A stretch of DNA of 64,000 nucleotides from Mayamaea pseudoterrestris (taxonomy: Eukaryota > Bacillariophyta > Bacillariophyceae > Sellaphorales > Sellaphoraceae), in NCBI GenBank assembly GCA_027923505.1, contig BROI01000009.1, positions 496,001-560,000 on the forward strand, written 5' to 3'. This document shows, piece by piece, positions 10,396 through 22,300 of this stretch; the first letter of the stretch is position 1, and every line of letters starts with the position of its first letter. The notes under the pieces were generated by a model, which did no database searches, was not told the origin of the DNA, and saw only the letters and a list, made by a program, of their open reading frames with translations. Both the position numbers and the translations under genes were made by a program.

Positions 10396-12487
10396 CGCCA
10401 AGTCTCCGCCCATCTGCTGGACCTTGCCTTCCAAGACACCCTGACGTGCTCCATGCGCCTCCAAGTCTCCGCCCATCTGCTGGACCTTGCCTTCCAAGAC
10501 ATCCTGACGTGCTTCCGTGGCATCATGACGTGCTCCATGCGCCACCAAGTCTCCGCCCATCTGCTGGACCTTGCCTTCCAAGACATCCTGACGTGCTTCC
10601 GTGGCATCATGACGTGCTCCATGCGCCGCCAAGTCTCCGCCCATCTGCTGGACTTTGAGTTCCGTGCCATATTGACGAAATCCATGCGCCCCCAAGTCTT
10701 TGCGAAGCTCCTGGACGTTGGCTTCCGTGGCTCCCAGGCGTACGTCATGAGCCTTTAAAGTGTCTTTGTTTTGTTCGATACGAAAATGAATGAGCTCATT
10801 CACGTTCGCCTGAATCTTGTTGGATTTGTTGAGCTGCTTCAAGTGTCCATCGTGCATATCGATGCGGTTCTCAGTAGCGTCATGGCGACCTTCAAGACTG
10901 GTCAAGCGCCCATCATGCTGCTGCAAAGTCGCGTCATTGGCGTTGGGTCGAGCGGCTTGCGCCGCCAACTCCGCAACATGCTCCTTGATCAAATTATCCA
11001 TACAATCCTTGAAAGGAAGATCGTTTCGTGCCAACCAATTGATCTTTTCCTGCGTAATTGGCTCGAGTGCCAGTGGAATCAGTTTCTGCAGGTCCAGCTT
11101 GGCAAAGGAAGGATAACAGGCGTATAAATGCTTGCCAATCGAGGCGACATCACTGCCTTTTGCTCCAGCTAGAATATCATTGATCTTGCTCATGAATGAC
11201 TTGTCGAGATGGTGGAGTTCCTCCATGGCTGCATTGAAAGCAATCTTGGCTGTATTGATAGCAGAAAGTGACGGCGCATGCGACTTTTCAACCTTCTCCA
11301 GCTTGAGCTGCGCCTGGCGCAAGCTCTTGGTCTTCAAAGTGATTTCCTTGGTGTGTACAACAAAGGCGGATCCTTGATAAAGGTCTAACATGCTTGGACT
11401 TGTTCGCTGTTTGCAGAATGCTTCGACGTGATTCTTGCTGTACCCCTGTAGGCCTGTCAAGCTCTTGGAAAGACGATCAACAGCGTTAAAACGATCCCAT
11501 TCTGCAATTGCAAGCATTCCTCCGAATGAAGCTGGAATGATTGGCTCACGAAGATATTTGAGGCCGCACGGCGAATCGACGGAGATGCCATCGGCGTAGT
11601 CCATGAGTGCTAGCTTGACCTCTTTCTCTCCTACCTTGATGCAATCGTTGGGACAAGCCTTGAGCGACTCCATGATCTTGAAAACGTCTTCAAGTGTGAA
11701 AGCGAAAACATTCTTGGGGAGCTTCATATTCTTGCCGTCGGCAGCCGCCTTGTTGATGTCGTCAACCGAAACGCCCATTTGGAGGCAGACGACTCGGGCC
11801 ATCGCTTCGAAAGCCATGATCTTGTGTTTCATGGCATCCAAGTCGCTCATATTGAAAGTCAAGGCGTCATCCTCGCCTATAATGGTCGAAAAGGAGTAGG
11901 CAAAAAGGTGTGAGTAGAGCAAGAGTCGAGAGGCATGGCAGGAGCGCTAGTTGGCAGCAGCAGCAGCAGCAGGCACGCCACGCTGCACGTTTGGTCTCAA
12001 CTGTAGACTTACCATGATCCGCCGCCGCCGCCGCATCGACTCCTCCCGATGACGTGAAAGCTCCAATCAAGTCGTTGCTTGCTCCATTGCTTGCTCCATC
12101 GCTGCTGCGCAGCGAGTCGCCGCCGTTGACAAGCTGGAGGGAGTCGCTCAACCCATCCCCATTCGTTCCATCACGCACGAGCACAAGGACGTCACCATCA
12201 AAGCCGTCACCCCAATCATCGTCGTTCATTCCAGAACGGCTGGCCGCAAGACTTGTAGCGCGCGCATTGCGCGCCGATCCGTTCGACTCGGCCGCAGGCG
12301 CATGGCTGCCGTCCTGCACGTTGCCGGTGCCGCTACCGACAAGACTGCTCGACACCGCTGTGCCATCCTGGCGCGGAGACCCCGCAGGGACATCCACTTT
12401 CTCTTTATTCATTCGACTCGCCGCAGAAGGACTTCCAAACAAAGGTGTAGTAGTGCAATGGCTGTTCATGTCGAGAGTTGATCGCAT
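9952..12487 (-). CDS. Lineage-specific coiled-coil repeat protein, 3' end chimeric (2 exons)
   Basis: Model: exon 1 12487-12013, intron 12012-11877 (GTAAGT...ATAG, 136 bp), exon 2 11876-9952, 799 residues with phase-1 junction in frame. An internal ATG at 12469 is an alternative start. Exon 1 is disordered, rich in S, G, N and D. After the splice comes a helical domain of about 230 residues (MGVSVDDINKAA, FTLEDVFKIMESLKAC, PASFGGMLAIAEW), then heptad-like sequence and an array of 28- and 21-residue repeats (VQQMGGDL...). The last 70 or so residues, from the loop at 10164 to 9952, are read from the antisense of the left arm, so the natural C-terminus has been replaced by the inverted duplication. 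I recognise no family. The helical domain weakly resembles the duplicated domain at 19.4-22.9 kb. Confidence 0.65.
11954..11973. repeat. CAG triplet run in an intron
   Basis: Seven near-perfect CAG units inside the intron of the coiled-coil gene. Similar CAG/CTG runs recur in this window, mostly as polyglutamine codons. Confidence 0.7.
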
Positions 12488-14559
12488 GCTCCCAGCTAGA
12501 GCCGCTACGACATTAAGTTGCGTGTTAACTACCACGACCGGTACCGGTAGGTTTCGTTGACGAGAAAACTTCCCTGTAGAATAATGTCTGACGACAGTTA
12601 CAGTGGTACACACTTTATACATTAAACCATAGCAAGTTACTGTAGCATGTACAATGAGCATACAATGGTCACTCATGTAAAGCAAAGCACATTCAAATTA
12701 CACCGGTAAGTCTGCCGCCTCATTCCCTAGCATGACCTCCCGGTAAGTATCACCGCTGGCGCCGTCGGACCCCAAACAAAATTACAAATGCATTGCGGTT
12801 ACAAGGAGTCATGGCAGGATGCTGTAGCACATATACTACATACAATGACCGTTTTCTGGGCCAAATCCAAGGTCTGCCACGCCGTTCCACGGCATGGCCT
12901 CAATATAAGCGCCCGCACTGACGGACTCCAACCAGATGGTTAACCATTGCATTGCGGATACCATGAGCCATGGCAGGGTTGTTGGAGCACACAGTCGCCG
13001 TTCTCTGGTGAAGTTAGGCGCCTTAAATCGAAGGTCTGCTGCGCCATTCCCTAGCATGGCCACAATATCAGCGCCGGCACTGCTCCAACCATGCATTGCG
13101 AATACCATGAGACTTGGCAGGAAGTTGCTGGGGCATACAATGGCCGTTCTCTGGAAAGTTAAGGCGCATCAAAATCCAAGGTCTGCCGCGCCGTTCCTTT
13201 GCATGGTTTCATGACCTACTTATCATTTGCCAGCAAAGGCAGCACTCGATGTCATCAGAATGGCGGCGGAAGTGACAATCGGAGCGGTCCAAAAAGGAGC
13301 GTTGCCGCTTACACAAGGGGGAAGAGGAAGAGGTGCAGCAAATGCCACTGTTGATGCGGGATGCCCTGTTCCTGCTCCAGCATTGACCAAAGAAAATGCG
13401 AGCGCAATGAACCGAGCAAGAGTAGTAAACACCATGTCGGTTTTTTGTATCTGCAAGACTGTGAGGTAATGCAACAAAAGTATGGGTCAGTTGACCGTGC
13501 GGGCGAAGTGCAATACCTTCGGATTGTGAACCATTGGAACCTTGCGGAACGTTCATGCCCCTTTAAAGCGCGTGACAGCGTGTCATTCGACCTTCCTGTT
13601 GGAAATTCATGGCATCAGTCAAACGACAAGGTTTTGACACCATCTGCTCTGTAGTTGTCGCGTCACATCGCGATGTAGTAGTTGTCTCGTAAATGAGCAA
13701 CGAGCGCTGATGATGATGGTGCGAGGCAACCGGCGCTTCAATCGCGAAAATGTCGATGCTAGGGCTCAAGAGTTAAAAGAAATCTTACTTATGTAGCAGA
13801 CATTGACGCGCGCCACTTACATATTTACATGCAGTAAGAACACGTCTGGATCGACATTTGTATTCGATCCTCGGTGCGCTCAGTTACAATGCACGACAAG
13901 GCGTCGACTCGGTAGCTGAAATACCGACGTACGATTTATCGCGGCACTTGATTGTTTACGTTCTTTATCGGATTTGCGGTCGGGACTATCTTATGAACAG
14001 GCTGGATAATGGCATAGTACGGTATCTGGATGCTCCCGAACAGCAAGAACGTGCCGAATGCACGACAATTAAGCTAATGAGTTTTGTTCGTCGCGGCTTT
14101 CTTGACTAGGAAAAATTGACGATACGCTGAGCACACGCAATCTTGTTGGTAGCAGCATCGTCGATCGAAATGCTACAGATGACGTTCGCCGTAATCGCAA
14201 GTTTGCGCCTGTGTGCGATTATGGCGAAAGACTCGACAATGTTGCGGACCAGGGAGATGGTAGCCTGCAACAAGGCGGATCAGCGAGCCAGATTGTTAAC
14301 ATGAACAACGCGCGTATGGATGTGCACGGTAAATTGATCGACCTGTTATACATACGAAAGTAGATAATGACAATAATGATTATATATAGTATGCATAGTG
14401 GCTGTCGTCAATTTGCTGACAATGGCACATTGTGCAAGGAAAAGGAGCAGCACTGCTTGGTCTTGATTAGTTGAATGGTACGTGAAATTAAGTCAGTCGC
14501 AATGTTTATGTATATATTGGTTGTCAGACAGGCAATGGCACATTGCGCAAAGAAGAGGC
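12488..14559. other. Intergenic with satellite-like repeats
   Basis: The left half is occupied by a diverged tandem array (12715-13205). The rest has short frames only; an 83-codon plus frame at 13858-14109 and an 80-codon plus frame at 13227-13469 show no known domain. A variant of the CTACCGGTAG palindrome (GTACCGGTAG) lies at 12541. Confidence 0.45.
12715..13205. repeat. Diverged satellite-like tandem repeat, about 3.5 units of 140-165 bp
   Basis: Recurring landmarks in the same order: GCATTGCGG near 12789, 12952 and 13094; CATGGCAGG or CTTGGCAGG after it; CCGTTCTCTGG; AAGGTCTGC(C/T)GCGCC; and TAGCATGGCC-like ends. Spacing is about 165 and then 142 bp. The first unit, starting near 12715, is partial. 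The units are too diverged and out of frame to be coding. Confidence 0.8.
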
Positions 14560-15786
14560 CTAGGGAGCTCGGCGCTGCTTGTTCTTGATGAGTTGGATGA
14601 TTTGTGAAGCAAAGTTAGTCGCGTTGCCGGGATGACCAATGCGATTTTGAAGTTCTGTGAGATTCTTCTCAGTTACACCGAGGTCCTTCAAGCGCGCAGC
14701 AATCTGCTCGGCGTAGTCTTCCTTAGTAAGCTTCTTCACTTTGCCCGAGCTATCAAGCGCGCAAAGAATCTTGTGACGAGAATCATTCGTGAAAGCATTG
14801 CTCCGCATAAACTTGGTAAAGCTTGCACTGGCTTGAAGCTCGCTTACTCGTACATTGGCTTCATGATCGTCACGCTCGAGGAGACGTTCCAACATTTGTC
14901 CTTGCTTGACTTGGTTATCATTGGAACGTTTGAAAGCTTTCTTGAGGAATTCGACGACTTTCGTGAAACCATTCTCCAAAACCTGGCCCTGCTTGACTTG
15001 GTTATCATTGGAACGTTCGAAAGATTTCGTGACGAACTTTTGATGATTCTCATCGGCCTTGCGTTTCGCGTTGACGACATCGAGAGTCTGTTGGACGACG
15101 GCGAACCCTTTCTCCAAAACCTGTCCCTGCTTGACTTGGTTATCATTGGAACGTTCGAAAGCTTTCGTGACGAACTTTTGATGATTCTCATCGGCCTTGC
15201 GTTTCGCGTTGACGACTTTGAGAGTCTGTTGGCCGACGGCGAGACCTTCGGTGGTGGTGTCACGCACCTCCTTGTTGTTGTCCGTTAGATACGAAATCTC
15301 CGCCGCTGAACGTCGCTGCTGACGCTTCTCAAAGGCTTTCGTAATCTCCTCTCCCTTTGCAACAAAAATTTCAGGCCCATACTGGTTTAAAGCAGCCATA
15401 GGACTATACAATTCAAATTTGGCATCGACGAACGGAAAAAAAGCATTCACCCACGAACGTAGTTTAGGATCTTGTCGGATCGTACCATAACGAGCAGCCT
15501 CGAAAACAATGTCCGAAGTGGCATAGCTCTTTGCAAACTCGCCCGCTGCATGAGTCAATAACGCGAGAATGTTTGACTCTTTCGTGACAATTTTGTCAGT
15601 GCTAGCATTGCGCAAGCATTCCATGTTGCCGTAGTGCCCAACTTGATAATTCTCGTAGAAATACTTGCGACCGTCTTTGTCTTTAATACCGACGAATGTA
15701 GTTCCATTCTTTAAGCCATACATCAGGCTATCGTACGTACGGTCAAGGAGCGTGTAAAAATCGCGAGTTGGAGGTTGCTGGCTCAT
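14560..15786 (-). CDS. Lineage-specific protein with internal 46-residue repeats
   Basis: An intronless 408-residue frame with ATG at 15786. Residues 1-150 form a mixed domain I do not recognise (YDSLMYGLKNGTTFVGIKDK, then YFYENYQVGHYGNMEC). Residues about 150-320 are a highly charged coiled-coil region with tandem repeats: LKVVNAKRKADENHQKFVTK followed by FERSNDNQVKQGQVLE occurs twice nearly unchanged, with a third shortened unit. The end (330-408) is again helical (RSNAFTNDSRHKILCALDSS). The layout, globular head plus repeat stalk, is the same as in the neighbouring genes at 9.9-12.5 and 19.4-22.9 kb. Function unknown; no membrane segment or signal peptide is seen. Confidence 0.7.
   Translation of the reverse strand: MSQQPPTRDFYTLLDRTYDSLMYGLKNGTTFVGIKDKDGRKYFYENYQVGHYGNMECLRNASTDKIVTKESNILALLTHAAGEFAKSYATSDIVFEAARYGTIRQDPKLRSWVNAFFPFVDAKFELYSPMAALNQYGPEIFVAKGEEITKAFEKRQQRRSAAEISYLTDNNKEVRDTTTEGLAVGQQTLKVVNAKRKADENHQKFVTKAFERSNDNQVKQGQVLEKGFAVVQQTLDVVNAKRKADENHQKFVTKSFERSNDNQVKQGQVLENGFTKVVEFLKKAFKRSNDNQVKQGQMLERLLERDDHEANVRVSELQASASFTKFMRSNAFTNDSRHKILCALDSSGKVKKLTKEDYAEQIAARLKDLGVTEKNLTELQNRIGHPGNATNFASQIIQLIKNKQRRAP
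14925..15240. repeat. Coding tandem repeat, about 138-bp unit
   Basis: Near-identical blocks around GACTTGGTTATCATTGGAAC recur at about 14911, 14998 and 15136. The two full units encode the 46-residue repeat of the gene on the minus strand; the third is shortened. Confidence 0.8.
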
Positions 15787-16297
15787 GGTCGAGGGAATCG
15801 GTGCAGACAGTTGTCAGGTATGTACTTTACAGTAACAATTAGTCAGTGTACGCCTTCGTCTGCTGCCTTGCAAAAAAAGTCAGAGGAAAGAAAGGAAAGC
15901 CAAAGGGGTGGAACTAAATCGTTCACGGCTAGATTGCGAGCGGAGGTTGCTGCTGCTGCTGCTGCTGCTTGCCTTGCTCTGAATGAAGAAAGCGCGAGAC
16001 GACGCAGCGAGCGTCCGCGCTCGGCCCGCGCTACGCCAAGGTTTTCATCCAATCAGATAGCTTAAAAATTTTACAAGCGGTACTGAAAGCATGTTGTCAC
16101 ATCGGTTTAAGATTGACAGTTGCGGCTTGCAGCAAGCAGAAATTCCAATCAAAACGCTGCTGCCGACTGCCACCAGTTTGTCGCTGCCTATCGCAACTGC
16201 ACAAGTCTATTCGACGCTCCTTAATAAAGTCACTGCGTCGACGGATTTATAACTTGTCGATATTCACCAAAAGAGATTTGTAGTCACCGATTTCAGC
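15787..16297. other. Divergent intergenic region with a GCT triplet run
   Basis: Lies between two divergently transcribed genes, so it should hold both promoters. It contains (GCT)n near 15949-15969. No gene is supported. Confidence 0.5.
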
Positions 16298-17055
16298 ATG
16301 TTTCCGAGCAGCAGCAAACACCCATCGGTTTTGGCGATGCATGACGCCAATACCTTGACAAATCGCCGTCTTGCCTCGACCAAAAAGCATCGAGATGTAT
16401 CAAACATTACCAAGACGCCGGCGACGAGTACTCGTCGCGCTTTGGGTGACATCTCGAATCGCGAAGTGACGTTTAAAGCAAGAATCAAGCCCACGACGAC
16501 TGTCGCCAAGCCACCTGCTACCACCAAGCGCTCGTCAACAGTGAAAGCGACAGCAACTCGCCCTCTCATTTTCAACCCGCCGGACGACAGCAATTATATC
16601 TACGACGCGATTGAAGTTTCCTCCGGCCGAACATGGGCGCAGCAGGAATTTCAGCATGTTGATTCTTTCGACTCGGTCACGTCGCTCGACAAGGAAGGTT
16701 CACCCATTCGCTGGGATTCGATTTTGCACGAAATGAATCGCATCCAAATTGCACAAATGGAGGAAGATGAAGCGTCAATGATGCGCGAAATGGATGCGCA
16801 TGTCAAGCAGGTTTTTGATGCGGATGGTACGTGATATTTGAACGTGTGAACGCGGCTAGTTTCAACGTAGCACTATCCGTATTCCGTATCCTACTCGCCA
16901 ACTCACCTTTTGCTCATTCCAAAGACAAGGAGGTGAATAATTTGAAGGCCAATTCGCCATTTACGAGCATGAAGTCGTTCTTTCCAGCGTATAGCGATGA
17001 TATTGATGACGACGAGGATGACTACGTTCCGATCGGGCTTGACATTTCATTTTAA
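16298..17055 (+). CDS. Small destruction-box protein, securin-like candidate (2 exons)
   Basis: Model: exon 1 16298-16826, intron 16827-16924 (GTACGT...AAAG, 98 bp), exon 2 16925-17055, 219 residues, phase 1, in frame. The N-terminal 90 residues are basic and disordered. Near residues 47-56 is RRALGDISN, a perfect RxxLxxxxN destruction box of the mitotic cyclin type, which is a degron read by the anaphase-promoting complex. No cyclin box follows. The C-terminal half is acidic with SFFPAYSDDIDDDEDDYVP at the end. Basic N-terminus with D-box plus acidic tail is the layout of securin and similar small APC/C substrates, but sequence similarity beyond the box is not visible, so the role is an inference. 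Confidence 0.65.
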
Positions 17056-19360
17056 TTGTGAATCAGCGATGGCGCCACAATCTTCCGAGGTGACATGGTT
17101 GAGTCACAAAATCTTTAAACTCATACACTTGTAACTAGAATGTTTTGCGTTTTCAATTCAGCAGCCGGCACTAGAACAGAATAATACAAATCATTCATTC
17201 TCGTCGGACAGTCGTCAGACAGCAACACATCATCAAAACGCTCGGAAAAGTGTACGGTTTCAGTCTTTCATCGTCCGCTCCCATTACTGAAAGCTCGCCG
17301 TGAATGAGTCTGGCTAGAATAAATCTTTTGCATGAACTCAAGATGCTCCCGCTGCATCGCCAACAATGCTAGCTCACCGACGTCGTCGAAAGCATGCGCC
17401 GCTGCTTGCCGCGAGAATCTGAACAACATGAGAACCAGGTCCGATAGTCGTCGCCTTTGACAAAAAGTGAGCACATCTCCTCCAACAATCCATTGGAATG
17501 TTGCCGCTTGCGTCCGGTCGCGGCCTAGCTCGCGTTGAACCGTTGCGTTCGTCGCCGCCGTGAGCGAATAGGCCAAGCTTGCTCGATCCAGGCCAATACA
17601 CTTTCAGAAGTCATATCCACATGTCCAACCAACAGTCGATTGCATCTGTAGCCATTGACTTAGTACCATTGTGCCTGCTTAGTCTCGGACGGTCGGGGAG
17701 AAACTCCACTCGGGTCGACAGGTCCGCCAGGCGACCATGCAGCAAGAAGCGCACCTTTGTTCGCACCAGGATTTCAAAAATGACCTGGGTGGTCAAGGAA
17801 ATTGCAACAAAGTGTATTGGTAGCTTGTCAGAGGCTGTGATGATCCTTCGTATCGCAATTCGCATGTTTGAAGGGCCAGTGACAAATTAGGTTTTAGCAT
17901 TTAAACTCGAGCTTGTCGCGGCGATGCAAGCGAGATGAAATGTGGCTCGTCGATGATGATTGTAAGTGCCACTTATTCCCGGACACATTGTCCCAAGTAT
18001 AATTGGGTCAGTGGAAGGAGTAGTCGCCGAACGATGATGTGTAAACAAAGCGCCCGCAAGCTTGCTGCCGTCAACATCACGTCGGCAGCATGTTGCTTGG
18101 CCAGTTCAAGTGCGGCGAAATCGTTTCGAAATAGTGTAATGGTCGTTTGCGTCTCTGCTGTCGTTGGAAAAGATGTCGAAGGCAAAACCGCAGTAGGAAC
18201 TGGTGGAAGTGCATTTTCGGCAAAAAATACTGTTTGCGTTGTGAACCATTTGTCTGTCGATATTTTCCATTTCAAGCCTGCAAATTTGTTGGCACTATCC
18301 ATCATGATAATAACTTGTCGACAAGCACCAAAACGAGTGGGCTTGTAGGAAGAGATGGACTGATGAAGTCTCAGAGTGGCCGATGCAATCACGTATTCCC
18401 ATGCGATACAAAAAGCAACGAGCGCTCTCTGACACAAGGCTCGTTCCTCGGCGACAATATCCCAGAGGTTTTTTTGTTCGTTGCGATCATTTCGCGTCGT
18501 CGGAGCGCATTCATATATAGTAGTTATTGAACATTGAACATGCTGCTTGTGCGTGAGCAAGACGAGACGCGGGTTGTCAATCGATGACGCGGAGACTGAG
18601 TGCATGTGTGACTGCGATGTCACCTCCAAAGTCACAATCTAACTCATCTCTCTCGTGTTCATCATCATTATTTCCGCAGTCCTTCTGAGTGGACGACTTG
18701 GAGGTTCCTTGCCAATCGAACGATATATAGTAATCGCGAATCAGCGGCCGAACGGTCTGCGATGCGTCTGACGTCTGACATGTCTATAGTGCTTCCGAAT
18801 ATGGCAGAGGCCGAAAATTGCTGCGTGTTTGAACTGTATGCGATATCAATAGACATCGCCAAAGAATCGGACGGTTGCCGGTGGTCCTTGCGGGTGAGCG
18901 AACAAGTTGCTCACTGCCGCTGCGTCGTTGCGGCGCTCCGGAAAGTTTTTATGGCTCCTTAATAAGATGACGTCCTTGACAACGTTCATATTATACATTG
19001 AGTTACTAACTGCCAGCTTAAACATGTAAACGAAGCCTCGCCTTTGAATGATGCGGCCAAAATTCTTGAGTATCTGCATGATTTTTTTTTCGCATGGCCT
19101 CGGTACCGGTCCGACGAAATCACAGGAAGCGTCTACGAGTATGCCGTAGCACGGTATTCCACACCTAGGAGTACGTTTACGGTATGCGCGCACTTCGAGA
19201 AAGTCGAGATAAAGAGTAAATTTCAACTATAGTGTTCTATAAGTGCAGCCGCCCATGCTGATTGGTCATGGGTGTCAGGTGCCTCATGGTGCGCTGCCAT
19301 GAAAATGCGCCGAGCTCTCCAACACGGCCAGTTGCGCAAAAAGTTCGTGGTTTAAAATTT
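17056..19360. other. Gene assignment uncertain; no complete gene resolved
   Basis: About 2.3 kb with several moderately long minus-strand frames (17268-17576, 17611-17865, 17973-18635, 18846-19226). They might be exons of one or two minus-strand genes, but I could not find donor and acceptor pairs that join them in frame, and none has a known domain. The best piece is listed separately. Confidence 0.35.
17973..18635 (-). CDS. Hypothetical protein or exon
   Basis: A frame of up to 220 codons. From about codon 55 the sequence looks protein-like: LWDIVAEERALCQRALVAF and, further on, DFAALELAKQHAADVMLTA followed by a leucine-rich helix. No family is recognised. The start is unclear; methionines near codons 1, 11, 111 and 112 are possible. 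It may be one exon of a longer gene extending left to about 17.3 kb, where a small frame ends with a helical ALLAMQREHLEFMQKI. Confidence 0.3.
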   Translation of the reverse strand: MTLEVTSQSHMHSVSASSIDNPRLVLLTHKQHVQCSITTIYECAPTTRNDRNEQKNLWDIVAEERALCQRALVAFCIAWEYVIASATLRLHQSISSYKPTRFGACRQVIIMMDSANKFAGLKWKISTDKWFTTQTVFFAENALPPVPTAVLPSTSFPTTAETQTTITLFRNDFAALELAKQHAADVMLTAASLRALCLHIIVRRLLLPLTQLYLGQCVRE

Positions 19361-22300
19361 CTAGCGTTGCCCGTTCCAGTCCCAGGCCACTTGTTTTTGC
19401 CGCGGATCCACTTGACCTTGCCGCTGTTCTGCTTGACCTTGACGCTGTTCTGCTTGACCTTGCGGGAGGTTTGCCGCTGGAACATGCATGTCCATAACTG
19501 CTTGTTGGTGTACCGCTAATTCTTGTTTCATGTCATAAACCTTCGCATCCAGTTTGTCCAACTGTAATTGTACGCTCGCAATATCATCCCGATTTTCATC
19601 AATATCAGACTGATTATTAGTTCCGCTTTGTTGCTGAGCAATGAGTTGTTGTTGCAGTGCATCGATTTGTTGTCGCAGTGCATCGATTTGGGCGGCGAGA
19701 CCACCAGCATCATTACCACGACCAAAAAAAGGCGCAGCCATACGTCGGAGAAATGGCGCAACCATACGTAGCAAGAATGGCTGATTCGCCGGGTCGCCTT
19801 GTTGTACAGCATCAAATTGGGTAGCGACACTAACAACGTTGACGTCAACTCGATCAACAGAAACCTGCTGCGTCAGGTCACGCGTCGCTCCGCCGTGATC
19901 AGCCACAGCCTTGTTGAGATTGTCATCATCGCCACGCAAAGATGCTTCCAAAACTTGATTTTCGGGCTGACTCACTGTTGCATCACGCTCTACCTGTGGG
20001 TCAAGAGTGCGTGTCGCCTCGACATTGCCGAGATCAATTATGTCGCTTTCCAGAGGTGCTCCCATTGCTACATCATGCAATTGTTGATATTCCCCCGACA
20101 AATGCTCATTCGCTTGGACACTGATCTGTCGCGGCACAGAATTGTACCGTTTCGCTTCTTTGTTGCTTCTTTCGATTACCAAGCGTTCGAAGGTTTCCAA
20201 CTCGGCCAAAAGGTTCGTCATAGACGGCACGTGCGTGTAAAAAACAGTTCTGAAGAGTTTTTTCATGTGCATGACGTTATACTCCTCTCCACTCCGCTTT
20301 GCCCGCACAAGAAAAAACTTTCGCGCAATTCCAAAAAGCAAGTACACTGCTTTGGCGGAAAGAGGTAACACCATCTTCTGCCCCTCCCGTGACAAGTGAA
20401 CTAGGTCGTAAAGGGCAGCGGACTCCTCTCGATATATGTTAACATACCGCCTGCCTTCGGATCCAGCCTCCGTTTCATTTTTTTGGACTTTATTTAATAT
20501 CTGACGTGCCAAATCACAATTTAAATATCTTCTCTTTTTTGTACCAACTTCAAACTTTAGCTTCTCAGGACCAATGCCCAAATCATCCAAACATAAGCGT
20601 TCCGCTTGGATTTCCGACATAGCGTTAAGCTTGACCAACAATTCACTTGCAAACTTGCTCAACTTTTCCCAAGTATACTCGTCGACAATGTCACGGATTC
20701 CGTCGCGATTGATTGTCGACATAATCTGCCAGGTATCAACAACCTTGCCTATGTAATGAATATCAGAAAGAATGAATTATGTAAGACAATGATTGACGTC
20801 AAAAGTAGCAAGGCTGCTCCTGTCTGATACGTACGCATTCGTTCCTCCTCCTCAAAAATGACACTGTCATCGACGGCCAGTTTGGCAGTCTTGCGCTTAC
20901 TTGGATTGCTATTTTCAGCCTTGCGCTTGTTTTGCTTGTGAATCAGTTCTTGGCCCGCTTGTCCTTGCCGCTGTTTCGCTTGACCCTGTTCCGCTCGTTT
21001 GTCTTTCAGGGCCGCTCGTTCTTGCCGCTGTTCCGCTTGACCTTGCCCCTGTTCCGCTCGTTTGTCTTCCAGGGTCGCTCGTTCTTGCCGCTGTTCCGCT
21101 TGACCTTGCAGGAGTTCCGCTCGTTCGTGTCCATGCGCCGTTTGTTCTTGCCGCGGACCCGCTTCAATTGCTCGTTGGTTTACCGCTCGAACGTGTCTCA
21201 GGCCAGTACCAGTAATTTCAGGCCTCTTCTGTTCTTTGAAATGAATCTTACCTTTACGCGAATGACTCTTGACCACCGAACGGAAATCGGACATATTATA
21301 CAAAATATGGCACATGATCGGCGTGTTCGTATGAAATATTGTGCTGACAAGCTTGTCCATGTCCTTTTTGGTAAAACCGACTCCAGTGGTCATCGCGCGA
21401 TAGGTAAAGAATTGCATAAGACATTTTGCAAGAAAAAGGATGGCTTTAGCCGAAAGGGGCAGGACCATTTGTTCAACTCCATTGGCGCAGTATTTTAGAT
21501 CATACAACATGTTGGGGTCTTCCTTGTAACGCTTTCTCCGGTCTATGCAAGCTCTCGAGGCCTTCTTTTTCAAACAATCCTGGATCGTTAATATTCCAAT
21601 CGGGTCCAAAAACTTGTAGGCTTTGCAACGTTCCAAATACTCCTTGGAGTTTAGCTCTTTTTCTGTGATTCCTAGTTGGCTTAGCTCGAGTAACGCTTGG
21701 TCTTCCGACATGGGTCGGACCTCCTTCATCAGCAAGCTCGCATACTGGCCCAGCTCTTTCAATGTATCGTTGTCGGCCATGTCGCTAATACCTTTAAAAT
21801 CGACCTTTTGCATGAAATTGCATTGGTCGTTGGTCGAACTATGCTTTTGCTCTTTGTGGCTGCGTGCCGAGCCAGAGGGTCCACCACTAATGACAAACTC
21901 GCGCAGCTCCTCAAACATGTCTTTGAAGAAAGCAAGACCCTCGTTCGGTATCTTGGAGGAGCTCTTGTTGCTGTCGTCGTCATCGTTGCTGCCTTCCTCG
22001 TCTTTATTTTTGTCGTCGTCGTCGTCGTCGGTCTCGACGTCTTCGTTACTAGCTTTCAATGCCGCTCCCGACGGCCTTTTGCGTAAGTAACGGTGCTCGG
22101 TGACCTGGCTAAAGCGGGACTTGCGCTTATTTTGCTTGTGCGTCGTGCTATCTTCCGGTTCGTAGTCACTGTCCTCGTCCATCGACGAGTCAGCAGACGT
22201 GTACAGCACTTTCTGATGCGGCTGGCGAGGCAGCGGACATTTCGTCTCACTTTCCTCGTCATCTGACGACGAGGAGGCAATGTTGCGCTTGACTAACTGA

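Larger units (their letters stand above)
9071..11276. repeat. Large near-perfect inverted repeat (1.1-kb arms, 9-nt loop)
   Basis: The left arm 9071-10155 is the reverse complement of the right arm 11276-10165. The loop is only about 9 nt (10156-10164). At the outer edge, paired positions add up to 20347 and at the centre to 20320; the 27-base difference is accounted for by one extra in-frame 27-bp segment in the right arm. Translated arms differ at about ten residues over some 360 codons by eye, so the copies have diverged a little. Both arms contain a nested tandem repeat of 84- and 63-bp units. A transcript through the whole region would fold into a hairpin of over 1 kb. Confidence 0.93.
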
